Shown: one piece after another, positions 1-7,329 of the stretch
How the letters are laid out: every line of letters begins with the position of its first letter
Numbering within the stretch: position 1 is the first letter of the stretch
DNA from: Blastocatellia bacterium
Lineage (GTDB): Bacteria; Acidobacteriota; Blastocatellia; Pyrinomonadales; Pyrinomonadaceae
Assembly (NCBI GenBank): GCA_016789145.1
Contig: JAEUQI010000020.1
Span: 1-43,229, forward strand
Direction of reading: 5' to 3'
Length of the DNA: 43,229 nt
Position numbers and translations under genes: made by a program
The notes under the pieces: model-generated
Seen by the model: only the letters and a program-made list of their open reading frames with translations
The model's database searches: none
Told to the model about the DNA's origin: nothing

Positions 1-114
1 GAACGCTGCCCCACCGCCGCCTGGGACATGCAAAAGTTCTGGTACAACGTAACCAAAGCCGGCGAGGTAAAGTACAACGTCGTACAGATCACGCGAAACG
101 GAGTATCTGTGTAG
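1..114 (+). CDS. 3' end of an unidentified protein (partial)
   Basis: An open frame runs in from the window edge and stops with TAG at 112-114. The visible 37 residues (ERCPTAAWDMQKFWYNVTKA, then a short tail ending in RNGVSV) match no family I recognise. The stop codon overlaps the GTG start of the following DUF2200 gene by one base (TAGTG), which suggests the two were translationally coupled. The frame could be chance, but the tight junction to a recognisable gene supports it. No function can be assigned. Confidence 0.45.
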   Translation, partial: ERCPTAAWDMQKFWYNVTKAGEVKYNVVQITRNGVSV

Positions 115-491
115 TGACAAGCGAAAGTGTATTCGCGATGAGTTTTGCCGAGGTTTATCTGCATTATGTGGCGAAGGTGGAGAAGAAGGGGCGTTCGGTT
201 GGGGAGTTGCATGAGGTTATCGAGTGGTTGACGGGTTATGTCAGAACCGGGAGCGATAGCGACTGGGTTTTGGTGGACTAGGCGAGGAAGAACCCGGTCG
301 CTATCGCTCGCGGTTCTGATTTTGCCCCGCGGCTCAACCCGAATGTCGCATTGATCACGGGCGTTGTCTGCGGCATCCGCGTCGAAGACATCGAAGACCC
401 GTTAATGCAAAAGATCCGCTGGCTCGATAAGCTTGTGGACGAACTTGCGAAGGGAAAGAAGATGGAGAAGATTCTTAGGTCGGCGGTTTGA
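114..491 (+). pseudogene. DUF2200 family protein, interrupted by a palindromic element
   Basis: The frame opens with GTG at 114 and reads VTSESVFAMSFAEVYLHYVA then a KVEKKGR stretch and VIEWLTGY, the conserved N-terminal half of DUF2200 proteins. The C-terminal half ([44 protein letters not shown]) resumes at 318 in the same frame and ends with TGA at 489-491. Between them, where the family normally has about 24 residues, lies a 79-bp palindrome (241-319) that contains an in-frame TAG at 279-281. That is the only stop in the frame. Without readthrough the product is 55 residues and lacks the conserved C-terminal half. The role of DUF2200 is unknown. The family call is by remembered motifs. 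Confidence 0.8.
241..319. repeat. 79-bp palindromic element inside DUF2200
   Basis: The arms 241-269 and 291-319 are 29 nt each and complementary with two mismatches; both contain the core GAGCGATAGCGAC or its complement. The 21-nt loop (270-290) carries the in-frame TAG. The element replaces, rather than simply splits, a conserved piece of the host gene. It looks like a REP- or MITE-type element. No transposase is nearby. Confidence 0.85.
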
Positions 492-510
492 TTGCTAATT
501 GAGGATTAGA

Positions 511-933
511 ATGCGAACAATAAGGCGATTATTCAGCACAACCCTTATACTTGGAGTTGTTCCGTTTACTTTATTCGGACAAACTCCGTGTGCTCCTCAG
601 AAGCATGCAAGGCTTCCGTATGTTTTGAACCTAACTTATCACAAGGCACGGCCCAGACTTCTCAAAGCAGGCTGGCAACCTTTTCCAACAGTTTTCCATA
701 GTGGAGGAAGTAGCAATCCTCATATTCCATATGGTAACGGCAATATCTTCTGGAAGAAGGGATACTGGGAAGTTGAGACTTGCTCTGGCACAGGCTTAGC
801 ACCATGTAACTTCTTGTTTAAGGATGCTTATGGAAATAACCTACGTGTTACGACGGCAGGCGAAGAAGATACGAAGGGAAAGTACTTTGCAAGAGTCACC
901 GGCTATAAGTTCGTTTGTGGGGAATTTGAGTAA
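511..933 (+). CDS. Small secreted protein of unknown function
   Basis: The product is 140 residues. ATG at 511 follows GAGG at 501-504 with a 6-nt spacer; an in-frame TTG at 499 is a weaker alternative. Residues 1-24 form a signal peptide (basic MRTIRR, hydrophobic stretch, FGQ before the likely cleavage site). The mature part has a pattern, YHKARPRLLKAGWQP followed by CSGTGLAPCNFLFKD, that I recall from short secreted proteins of unknown function in several phyla; the two cysteines of that stretch, with two others, could form disulfides. It stands alone between the DUF2200 remnant and korA. Function unknown. Confidence 0.7.
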   Translation: MRTIRRLFSTTLILGVVPFTLFGQTPCAPQKHARLPYVLNLTYHKARPRLLKAGWQPFPTVFHSGGSSNPHIPYGNGNIFWKKGYWEVETCSGTGLAPCNFLFKDAYGNNLRVTTAGEEDTKGKYFARVTGYKFVCGEFE

Positions 934-984
934 GCTCCTAAATTGAGATTACGGAACAACTAGAAGATCGGTATAAGAAAGTTA

Positions 985-2934
985 ATGCAAGAAACGAAGA
1001 TAAATGATTTCGTAGTTAGATTTGCAAACGTCAACGGCACCGGGTCGGCTTCGGCTAACGCTTTATTTACTAAGGCGGTGTTTCGGATGGGTGTGCCGGT
1101 GACGCCGAAGAACATTTTCCCTTCGAATATTCAGGGTTTGCCGACTTGGTACGAGGTGCGAGTCTCGGAGAAAGGATATTTGGGCAGACGCGAGGGCGTC
1201 GATCTGATGATCGCGGTCAATCCGCAGTCAATGAAGAAGGATTATGCGGACGTGCACGCGGGCGGATACTTTCTTTATGACTCGTCAAAGCCTTTGCCGC
1301 CGGGTTATGACCGCACGGACATCACGCATATCGGCATTCCATTGATGGCACTGTGCAATGCGGAGTTCACGGACGCACGGCAGCGGCAGTTGTTCAAGAA
1401 CATAATATATATTGGTGCATTGTCGGCGTTGTTGGACATTGAGTTTGCGGTGCTTGAGGGACAACTCGCCGAGCAGTTCAAGGGGAAAGAGAAACTCATC
1501 GAACCGAACATCAAAGCATTGAACATCGGCGTCGATTACTGCAAAGAGAACTTCGATTGTCCTTTGGACATCCGCGTCGAACGCCGTGATCTGCTTGGAG
1601 ATAAGATATTGTTCGGCGGCAATTCCGCATGCGGGCTCGGCGCAGTCTATGCCGGAGCGACCGTTGCGGCTTGGTATCCGATCACGCCTTCGACGAGCGT
1701 AGTAGATGCGTTTGCGAAGTACGCCGCTAAGTATCGCGTCGACGCAGATACGGGCAAGAACAACTACGCGATCGTACAGGCCGAGGATGAACTCGCTGCG
1801 ATCGGCATGGTCATGGGCGCTTGTTGGAATGGTGCGAGATCTTTTACCGCGACAAGCGGCCCGGGCGTGAGTTTGATGAACGAGTTCCTTGGTTTAGGCT
1901 ACTTCGCCGAAGTTCCGACGGTTCTTATCGATGTTCAGCGAACCGGCCCTTCGACCGGAATGCCGACGAGGACGCAGCAGTCAGATATCTTGCTAGCGGC
2001 GTACGCTTCGCACGGAGATACGAAGCATCCGCTGCTGTTTCCGGCTTCTCCGAAAGAATGTTTTGAGATGACCGTCGATGCATTCGACCTAACTGAGCGA
2101 CTTCAAACCCCAGTCATCATCATGACTGACTTAGACCTCGGCATGAACGACCACATTTCCGAGCCGCTCACTTGGGATGACTCCCGTGTCTATGATCGAG
2201 GGAAAGTGCTGACTTCGGAGCAGTTGGATAAGATATATCACGTCGTCTCCGCGACCAATGGCAACGGCAATAACGCCGAGGCCCAGCCCGATCAAGAAGC
2301 GGAGCACGCCGGGGACTTTCTTGAACAGTTCAACAGTAAATGGGGCCGTTATTTGGACATTGACGACGACGGCATCCCGTATCGGACGATCGCCGGTACG
2401 AACCCAACGCGAGGAGCGTTCGTAACGCGAGGCTCTTCCCGCGACGAATACGGCGTCTACACCGAAGACGGAGCCGCCTATCAGAGGAATGTCGATCGTT
2501 TGGCGAAAAAGTGGGAAACCGCAGCGACGCTGGTGCCGGAACCGGAGATCCGCTGGAGTGCCGACACTCCTGTCGGCTCTAAGTCAGCCGTAGAAGAAGC
2601 CGACAAGAGTGTCGGCACTCCGTTGGGTGTCATATATTTCGGAACTTCGAGCTATGCCGCCGAAGAAGCCCTCGAGTTCCTCGCCGCCGATGGCATACAT
2701 CTCGACGCAATGCGGGCACGTGGCTTTCCGTTCGGCGAATCATTCCGCGATTTCGTCGATTCGCACGAACGCATCTTCGTCATCGAACAAAACCGCGACG
2801 CCCAATTCCGCAGCCTAATGATGATCGAGTTAGGCGTTGATGCATCGAAACTCATCTCCGTCCTAAATTACGACGGCATGCCGATCACGGCGGATAATAT
2901 TTATAGGCAGATCAAAGGATCAATCACGAAATGA
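985..2934 (+). CDS. korA: 2-oxoacid:ferredoxin oxidoreductase, fused gamma-alpha subunit
   Basis: The 649-residue protein fuses the gamma domain (about 1-190, with NVNGTGSASAN near the N-terminus) to the pyrimidine-binding alpha domain (from about 205, GGNSACGLGAVYAGATVAAW; PITPSTSVVDAFAKYA; QAEDELAAIGMVMGA; ATSGPGVSLMNE). With KorB it would oxidatively decarboxylate a 2-oxoacid (2-oxoglutarate or a related acid) to the acyl-CoA and reduce ferredoxin, or run in reverse. The stop overlaps the korB start (ATGA at 2931-2934), so the two are coupled. No separate ferredoxin subunit gene is present. An extra stretch of about 22 residues at 2555-2621 is encoded by a palindromic element. The exact 2-oxoacid cannot be read from the sequence. 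Confidence 0.92.
   Translation: MQETKINDFVVRFANVNGTGSASANALFTKAVFRMGVPVTPKNIFPSNIQGLPTWYEVRVSEKGYLGRREGVDLMIAVNPQSMKKDYADVHAGGYFLYDSSKPLPPGYDRTDITHIGIPLMALCNAEFTDARQRQLFKNIIYIGALSALLDIEFAVLEGQLAEQFKGKEKLIEPNIKALNIGVDYCKENFDCPLDIRVERRDLLGDKILFGGNSACGLGAVYAGATVAAWYPITPSTSVVDAFAKYAAKYRVDADTGKNNYAIVQAEDELAAIGMVMGACWNGARSFTATSGPGVSLMNEFLGLGYFAEVPTVLIDVQRTGPSTGMPTRTQQSDILLAAYASHGDTKHPLLFPASPKECFEMTVDAFDLTERLQTPVIIMTDLDLGMNDHISEPLTWDDSRVYDRGKVLTSEQLDKIYHVVSATNGNGNNAEAQPDQEAEHAGDFLEQFNSKWGRYLDIDDDGIPYRTIAGTNPTRGAFVTRGSSRDEYGVYTEDGAAYQRNVDRLAKKWETAATLVPEPEIRWSADTPVGSKSAVEEADKSVGTPLGVIYFGTSSYAAEEALEFLAADGIHLDAMRARGFPFGESFRDFVDSHERIFVIEQNRDAQFRSLMMIELGVDASKLISVLNYDGMPITADNIYRQIKGSITK
2555..2621. repeat. 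67-bp palindromic element carried in frame within korA
   Basis: The arms 2555-2578 and 2598-2621 are complementary over 24 nt with one mismatch, around a 19-nt loop. Each arm contains GTGCCGACACTC or its complement. It sits in korA between the linker ending in VPEPEIRW and the beta strand GVIYFGTSS, where related proteins as I remember them run directly on. It adds residues such as SADTPVGSKSAVEEADKSVG without breaking the frame. Confidence 0.85.
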
Positions 2935-3983
2935 CATACGTACGATCTACATTTAGACATCCGGCATTGCCGAAGAATGACCTTGGGTACACGGTTGATT
3001 ATTACGAGGGCTCGTTGTCGACGCTTTGTGCGGGGTGCGGGCATGATTCGATCAACGCGGCGATCGTTGAGGCGTGTTGGCAGTTGAACATTGAGCCGCA
3101 CAAGGTCGCGAAGCTCTCAGGCATTGGTTGTTCGTCGAAATCTCCTGCTTATTTCCTGAGCAATTCGCACGGCTTCAACAGCGTCCATGGGCGAATGCCG
3201 TCGGTTGCGACCGGAGCGAATCTCGCGAACCGCGACCTGATCTATTTCGGCGTCTCAGGCGACGGCGACACGGCTTCGATCGGGATGGGGCAATTCGTGC
3301 ATGTCGTCCGGCGAAACCTGAACATGGTCTATCTCGTGATGAACAACGGCTGCTACGGCCTAACGAAGGGCCAAGACAGCGCGACCGCCGACGCTGGCTC
3401 AAAGAGCAAAGCGGGAAGTGTCAACCTGTTCGAAGCTATTGACCTCGCGAGCCTTGCCATCGAGCTTGGGGCAACATTCGTCGGTCAGAGCTTCTCAGGC
3501 GACAAACAACAGCTTATTCCGCTAATGAAAGCCGCGATGTCGCATCAGGGCTTTGCGTTTCTCAACGTCATCTCGCCGTGTGTCACGTTCAACAACAACC
3601 CCGGCTCGACCAAATCATACGATTACGTCCGCGAGCACGTCGAGGTCACGGGCACGATGGATTTCGTGCCATATGAGAAAGAGATCACGACGACATACGA
3701 AGCCGGCGATGTCTCTGACATCTCGATGCACGACGGTTCGGAGATCCGTTTGCACAAGCTGCAAAAGGATTGGGATCCTCAAGATCGATTCTCGACCATA
3801 AACGCCATGCAGCGAGCAAAGCAAAAAGGCGAGATCTTGACCGGTTTGCTCTACATCAACGAAGATTCTAGGGATCTACATTCGATGATAAACACGAGCG
3901 AGACGCCGCTGAATGCTCTCTCAAAAGACATTTTGTGCCCGGGATCCGAAGCTTTAGCGAAACTAAATGCGAGCCTTCGGTAG
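2931..3983 (+). CDS. korB: 2-oxoacid:ferredoxin oxidoreductase, beta subunit
   Basis: The 350-residue thiamine-diphosphate-binding partner of KorA. Residues 33-36 are C-A-G-C of LCAGCGHDS and Cys67 lies in GIGCSSKS; in this family such cysteines ligate a 4Fe-4S cluster. The ThDP/Mg2+ motif is visible as SGDGD (109-113) and MNNGCYGLTKGQ (137-147). Length and order match the KorB/OorB class with a fused KorA. The ATG overlaps the korA stop by 4 bp. The next gene starts 4 nt after the stop and may be cotranscribed although its function is unrelated. Confidence 0.93.
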   Translation: MTYVRSTFRHPALPKNDLGYTVDYYEGSLSTLCAGCGHDSINAAIVEACWQLNIEPHKVAKLSGIGCSSKSPAYFLSNSHGFNSVHGRMPSVATGANLANRDLIYFGVSGDGDTASIGMGQFVHVVRRNLNMVYLVMNNGCYGLTKGQDSATADAGSKSKAGSVNLFEAIDLASLAIELGATFVGQSFSGDKQQLIPLMKAAMSHQGFAFLNVISPCVTFNNNPGSTKSYDYVREHVEVTGTMDFVPYEKEITTTYEAGDVSDISMHDGSEIRLHKLQKDWDPQDRFSTINAMQRAKQKGEILTGLLYINEDSRDLHSMINTSETPLNALSKDILCPGSEALAKLNASLR

Positions 3984-3987
3984 ATCT

Positions 3988-5172
3988 ATGAAAGCTCGGC
4001 TTTTGTTGCTCATCGTTTTTCTGCTTTTCGCATCAGCAAATGCGTTTGCTGTTTGCGGTGATGCGTCTAGCCAGCTTTCCGCGCTCATCAAACAGGGAAT
4101 TGACGACGGCAAGAAGGTTCCACTCATCCTAATTCACGGCCATCAAGGTGTGGATAGTCAACAATCGGTCGATCAGGATGTTGGCTATTGGAACAAGTTC
4201 CTCGCGGTGTTTCAGCAGAATGCTGAGGCTTCAGCGAAATTCACGATCTTCAATTTCCAATACTGCAGCGACCGCGAGCCGGTTGCAAAGATCGCCGAAC
4301 AACTTCGTGATGCGGTCGACAAACAGATAGCTGATCGTCCACACGTCATTCTCGCCCACAGCCTTGGCGGTCTCGTCGCGACCTCGTATGCCGCCGAGAC
4401 CTCCCATTTGTCTGGCAAATGGAAAGGGAAGCGCGGCGGCGAAACGATCATCGGCCTAGTAACGCTCGCCACGCCACATCACGGCACGCCCGGAGCGAAC
4501 GATGCTTCAACGATGAAGAAGTTCGTTCCGCGATCGCTCTCAGCCGCTTATGATGCGATGCATCGAATCTATTGGCGTTCAGGGCCGTTGCCATCCGCGG
4601 CGAATCGGTCTGACCTTCGTTGGGATAATTACGACGGCAAGCTGCCGGCAAACTCAAAGGACATCAATTCGGCACAGGCAAAGCGGAATGCGGCGTTCGC
4701 TCCATTTACAAATAAGCTGATCGCTTACGCGGGGGCCGTCGATTCCACACTCAATACCTTCGAGATCGCCTCGCTTATCTTGCAGCTTAAGCTTGGCGGA
4801 AATGGCGGCGATGACCATAGCAAATTGTCCCTTGCGAATGTCGGAATGGTCAATGCACTTGGTAACAAGTTCGGCGATGCCGATGGTCTGGTCCCACGAG
4901 TTAGCGGCCTATTTTGTAGAAATGGCTCGCCGACCTCAAAATCGAAGAATTTCGTTTGCAACTCTGTCTCACGAGTCCGTCGGTTCGAATTCGGCAAAGC
5001 GGGCGAGGTTCGGGCGAGCGAACTACCTGACACAAACACGCTTAGTATCGTAAGAACCGACCGAGGCTTTGACCACCTAAATATGCTGACGAACGAGGTC
5101 GTTATCAACTACGCATTGAACGACATTCTCAGTTTTGTAAGCCCTAAGCCGCCTACGCCTCGGAATAAATAG
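3988..5172 (+). CDS. Secreted alpha/beta-hydrolase, triacylglycerol lipase-like
   Basis: The 394-residue product starts at ATG 3988, just after the korB stop; an upstream in-frame ATG at 3967 would overlap korB. Residues 1-21 are a signal peptide (MKARLLLLIV, then FANAFA-type ending). ILIHGHQG (about 48-54) is the oxyanion-hole loop. AHSLGG puts the nucleophile at Ser125, within the variant A-H-S-L-G of G-x-S-x-G. LATPHHGTPGAND follows as in secreted bacterial lipases. Probable acid and base residues are Asp297 or Asp299 (FGDADGLV) and His363 (GFDHLNML). It should hydrolyse lipid or other carboxyl esters outside the cytoplasm. Substrate unknown. Confidence 0.85.
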   Translation: MKARLLLLIVFLLFASANAFAVCGDASSQLSALIKQGIDDGKKVPLILIHGHQGVDSQQSVDQDVGYWNKFLAVFQQNAEASAKFTIFNFQYCSDREPVAKIAEQLRDAVDKQIADRPHVILAHSLGGLVATSYAAETSHLSGKWKGKRGGETIIGLVTLATPHHGTPGANDASTMKKFVPRSLSAAYDAMHRIYWRSGPLPSAANRSDLRWDNYDGKLPANSKDINSAQAKRNAAFAPFTNKLIAYAGAVDSTLNTFEIASLILQLKLGGNGGDDHSKLSLANVGMVNALGNKFGDADGLVPRVSGLFCRNGSPTSKSKNFVCNSVSRVRRFEFGKAGEVRASELPDTNTLSIVRTDRGFDHLNMLTNEVVINYALNDILSFVSPKPPTPRNK

Positions 5173-5174
5173 CT

Positions 5175-5984
5175 TTACTGACGACAATTAGCAGGCATCG
5201 AGACTCCGTCAAAAACGACGCGATATTGACGCGCATTGTCGTCAACGTTGCGCCTAACTCGACGCAATACATCGCATAGGTAGCTTTCGCCCGCGATCCT
5301 TTCAGAAAGGAAATTCAGCGCGATCAGCTCACTTTTATATTCGCGTCGTTCCCATATTTCCGTCGGTGTCCCGCCCATTCTCTCTGTCATTTCCACCAGC
5401 TTTTTGTCTTTCGTATTCCAGCCGTTCTTTAGGAAAATGTTGCTGTATTGCGGTACCAGTTTGTCTTGCAATTGAAGCAGTTCGCTACTTTCACGCAAGA
5501 TCTGATCAACATGGCCGAGTTCGTGCGAGAATTTAGTAACGGCCAATAGCCGTGCCGCGTCAGGAGTTTCTGACTCAAGAACTGAGAGAGATTCCAGCAC
5601 CGGATAGTACAGCGAATTCGGATAGCCGCTATCGATATCGCTACCCAGCGTGATCGTCGCGCCGACGAGTTCGCCGTTATCATTCCATTCGAGAGAGCCT
5701 GTTCCCGCCCCCTTGTTTCGGCGGCCTGTAACCTCGATCTTGAGTACGAAGTTCTTGTTCTCTGCGAAACGCTCCCATTGACCTCGGCCGTATTCCGTAG
5801 AGATAAGCTCGGTTCGCCATTCGTCGAAACGAGACTGAAATCTCTGCGGAACGTCGAGCCGAATGCCTCCGTCGGTAGGTGACGCGACGTTATACACACT
5901 ACCGCCGGTCACTCGACAAAAGTCATTTGCAAACGAGACCGTTACACCGAATAGAAGTAGGAACGAAAGAAAGACACTGCTCAT
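5175..5984 (-). CDS. Secreted protein with an HExxH metalloprotease-like motif
   Basis: The product has 269 residues, with a signal peptide at about 1-19 (MSSVFLSFLLLFGVTVSFAN). Residues 154-158 are HELGH within KFSHELGHVDQIL, the zinc-binding HExxH signature, and WERREYKSELIALNF about 55-70 residues later could provide the third ligand (a Glu), as in gluzincin-like peptidases. Three cysteines (23, one near 236, one near 267) could form disulfides. I do not recognise a named family, and a non-enzymatic role is possible. The gene converges on the lipase gene with a 2-bp gap, so neither has a dedicated terminator there. Confidence 0.7.
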   Translation of the reverse strand: MSSVFLSFLLLFGVTVSFANDFCRVTGGSVYNVASPTDGGIRLDVPQRFQSRFDEWRTELISTEYGRGQWERFAENKNFVLKIEVTGRRNKGAGTGSLEWNDNGELVGATITLGSDIDSGYPNSLYYPVLESLSVLESETPDAARLLAVTKFSHELGHVDQILRESSELLQLQDKLVPQYSNIFLKNGWNTKDKKLVEMTERMGGTPTEIWERREYKSELIALNFLSERIAGESYLCDVLRRVRRNVDDNARQYRVVFDGVSMPANCRQ

Positions 5985-6123
5985 CGCTAAGGTACCTCGA
6001 TCTATTTATTGGATTACCGACAAGAATAACACATGTCGCCAATTAGCATCCACAAATGGATCCGGGCCGAAAAGATGGGCATCAGTCGTTAGATGAACTT
6101 TCTTGCTGTCCGAGCCGTTCTTG

Positions 6124-6337
6124 CTGTCCGCACTGTCCCGAGCGTTCTCGCCGTTCGCGGCGTTCCTGCTGTCCGCGGCATGTTTCACGAGACGTGACGT
6201 GCGGGCTGGAAGCCCGCGTTCCGGCTGTCCGCACTGTCCCGAGCGTTCTTGCCGTTCGCGGCGTTCTTACTGTCCGCGGCATGTTTCACGAGATTTGACG
6301 GGCGAGCTGGAAGCCCGCGTTCCGGCTGTCCGCACCG
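6124..6337. repeat. 101-bp direct tandem repeat, about 2.1 copies
   Basis: Copies begin at 6124, 6225 and (partial) 6326, each opening with CTGTCCGCAC or a close variant, and differ at only a handful of positions. Each full unit contains two small dyads: TCACG-AGA-CGTGA (6185-6197 in copy 1) and GCGGGCT-GGA-AGCCCGC (6201-6217). The second copy has decayed arms in both. The unit also has internal subrepeats built on CTGTCCGC and GTTCTTGC. It looks like a locally amplified palindromic repeat. Confidence 0.8.
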
Positions 6338-6478
6338 TTAGAAACCGTGGTTTCCGTGAAGTACTAACTGTGTGCGAGTGTCGTTAGATGTCAAAGATCG
6401 AGCAGCCGCGGAATTGCGGCCACTAATCAGTATATCATAGATGCAACTATGTTGCAATGAAATTCTTTGTGCCCAATA

Positions 6479-6545
6479 GTAGAACAGGCTGCCTAGCCTG
6501 TCTTTCTTGTGACCGCAGACCGACAGGCAAGGCTGCCTGTCGTAC
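6479..6545. repeat. Palindromic element with two internal dyads
   Basis: Outer arms 6479-6494 and 6530-6545 are complementary at 13 of 16 positions. Each half is itself a dyad: ACAGGC-TGCCTA-GCCTGT (6484-6501) and ACAGGCA-AGGC-TGCCTGT (6523-6540). This double-hairpin layout is typical of REP-like elements. No coding sequence is affected. Confidence 0.75.
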
Positions 6546-6553
6546 GAGCTGAT

Positions 6554-6730
6554 CGCCGGAGGCGATACGGAAATTAGCCCGACGGCGAAGCCTCGGGTTT
6601 TGGCAAGCAAATATCCTACCGTCGCCGCAGATGACGCGGTCGCTGCGGCTCCCCTGCAGAGAGCGAATTGTTGAGCTGCCGTTACCTAGGGCTAACGCCC
6701 CAGGCTAATTTCCGTATGCCCTCCGGGCGG
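6554..6730. repeat. Two inverted copies of a REP-like element
   Basis: Copy 1 (about 6554-6596) and copy 2 (about 6685-6730, opposite strand) share the 15-mer ATACGGAAATTAGCC (6565-6579 forward; 6703-6717 reverse). On both sides of it lie GC-rich dyads: ATCGCC-GGA-GGCGAT in copy 1, and GCCC-TCC-GGGC in copy 2. The two copies flank about 88 bp of unrelated sequence, so the whole could be a composite unit. Confidence 0.75.
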
Positions 6731-6976
6731 TTCGTTCGGCATTCCAACGAATACGAGATTGCCTTGCGTCTTCTAGAATATTCCGACGCAATTGCGGAAT
6801 TGTGGTGTAAGATATTCAGAAAAGGTCGGACTAGAACCATTAGCAATCAAGAATCAAATGGACGCAGGTCTGAACCTCGTCTTCCAGCAACTTTCACGTA
6901 ATAGTAGAAAACAATAATGATGGGCATCCTAAAGTGGAAAGTTTATCAATGTATCGAATGATGGGAGGATAGTGCA

Positions 6977-7219
6977 TTGAGCGACTACAAAATGAAACCT
7001 CTTTTTTGTGATGTCGGAGATATAGTCGAATTTGTCCGGCATATTAATTGTGGGTCATTTGATGACTGTACCGAGAGTATTGCCAAAGGAGACCGCTATA
7101 AAGCCGTCGATCTAGTTGGCTCCGGCTGGGATTTGGAGAGGGAAAGTGGGAACGGGCCCAAGCACCTTAGAATCTTGAATTCTCAAATGGAGGATTATGT
7201 TTTGGGAGTTCAACACTAA
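6977..7219 (+). CDS. Small hypothetical protein, TTG start
   Basis: The 80-residue acidic protein opens (M)SDYKMKPLFCDVGDIVEF and contains an SH3-like run (KGDRYKAVDLVG). The TTG at 6977 is supported by GGGAGGA at 6963-6969 with a 7-nt spacer; the internal ATG at residue 6 lacks such a site. Composition is protein-like and unlike the repeat DNA to its left. I do not recognise a family. It may be a cytosolic orphan. A hairpin terminator follows about 60 bp downstream. Confidence 0.55.
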   Translation: MSDYKMKPLFCDVGDIVEFVRHINCGSFDDCTESIAKGDRYKAVDLVGSGWDLERESGNGPKHLRILNSQMEDYVLGVQH

Positions 7220-7279
7220 AGAGATGTCGGGTGAAGGTTGCGAAACCGCAATTTGCATTGCGTGCGGGAAGTATGAGAA

Positions 7280-7305
7280 AGGCCGGCGGAAGATTCCGTC
7301 GGCCT
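7280..7305. terminator. Bidirectional intrinsic terminator
   Basis: The stem AGGCCGGCGGAA (7280-7291) pairs with TTCCGTCGGCCT (7294-7305), 12 bp with one G-T pair and a 2-nt GA centre. It is followed by CATTTTCTT on the plus strand and by TTTCTCAT on the minus strand. It lies between two convergent genes and can serve both. Confidence 0.75.
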
Positions 7306-7329
7306 CATTTTCTTGCTCAGTGATGGAGC

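Larger units (their letters stand above)
5985..6976. other. Gene-poor, repeat-rich intergenic stretch
   Basis: About 1 kb without a convincing gene. It holds a 101-bp tandem duplication (6124-6337), a palindromic pair (6479-6545) and two inverted copies of another palindrome (6554-6596 and 6685-6730); a GC-rich run at 6617-6657 also looks repeat-derived. Short open frames here are built from the repeats and have no ribosome-binding site or coding character. A frame at 6668-6901 starts inside a repeat and is rejected. Confidence 0.7.

Noticed and set aside
6668-6901. A 77-residue open frame in the repeat cluster
   Set aside because: Its start lies inside a palindromic repeat, there is no ribosome-binding site, and the repeat DNA makes up its first third.
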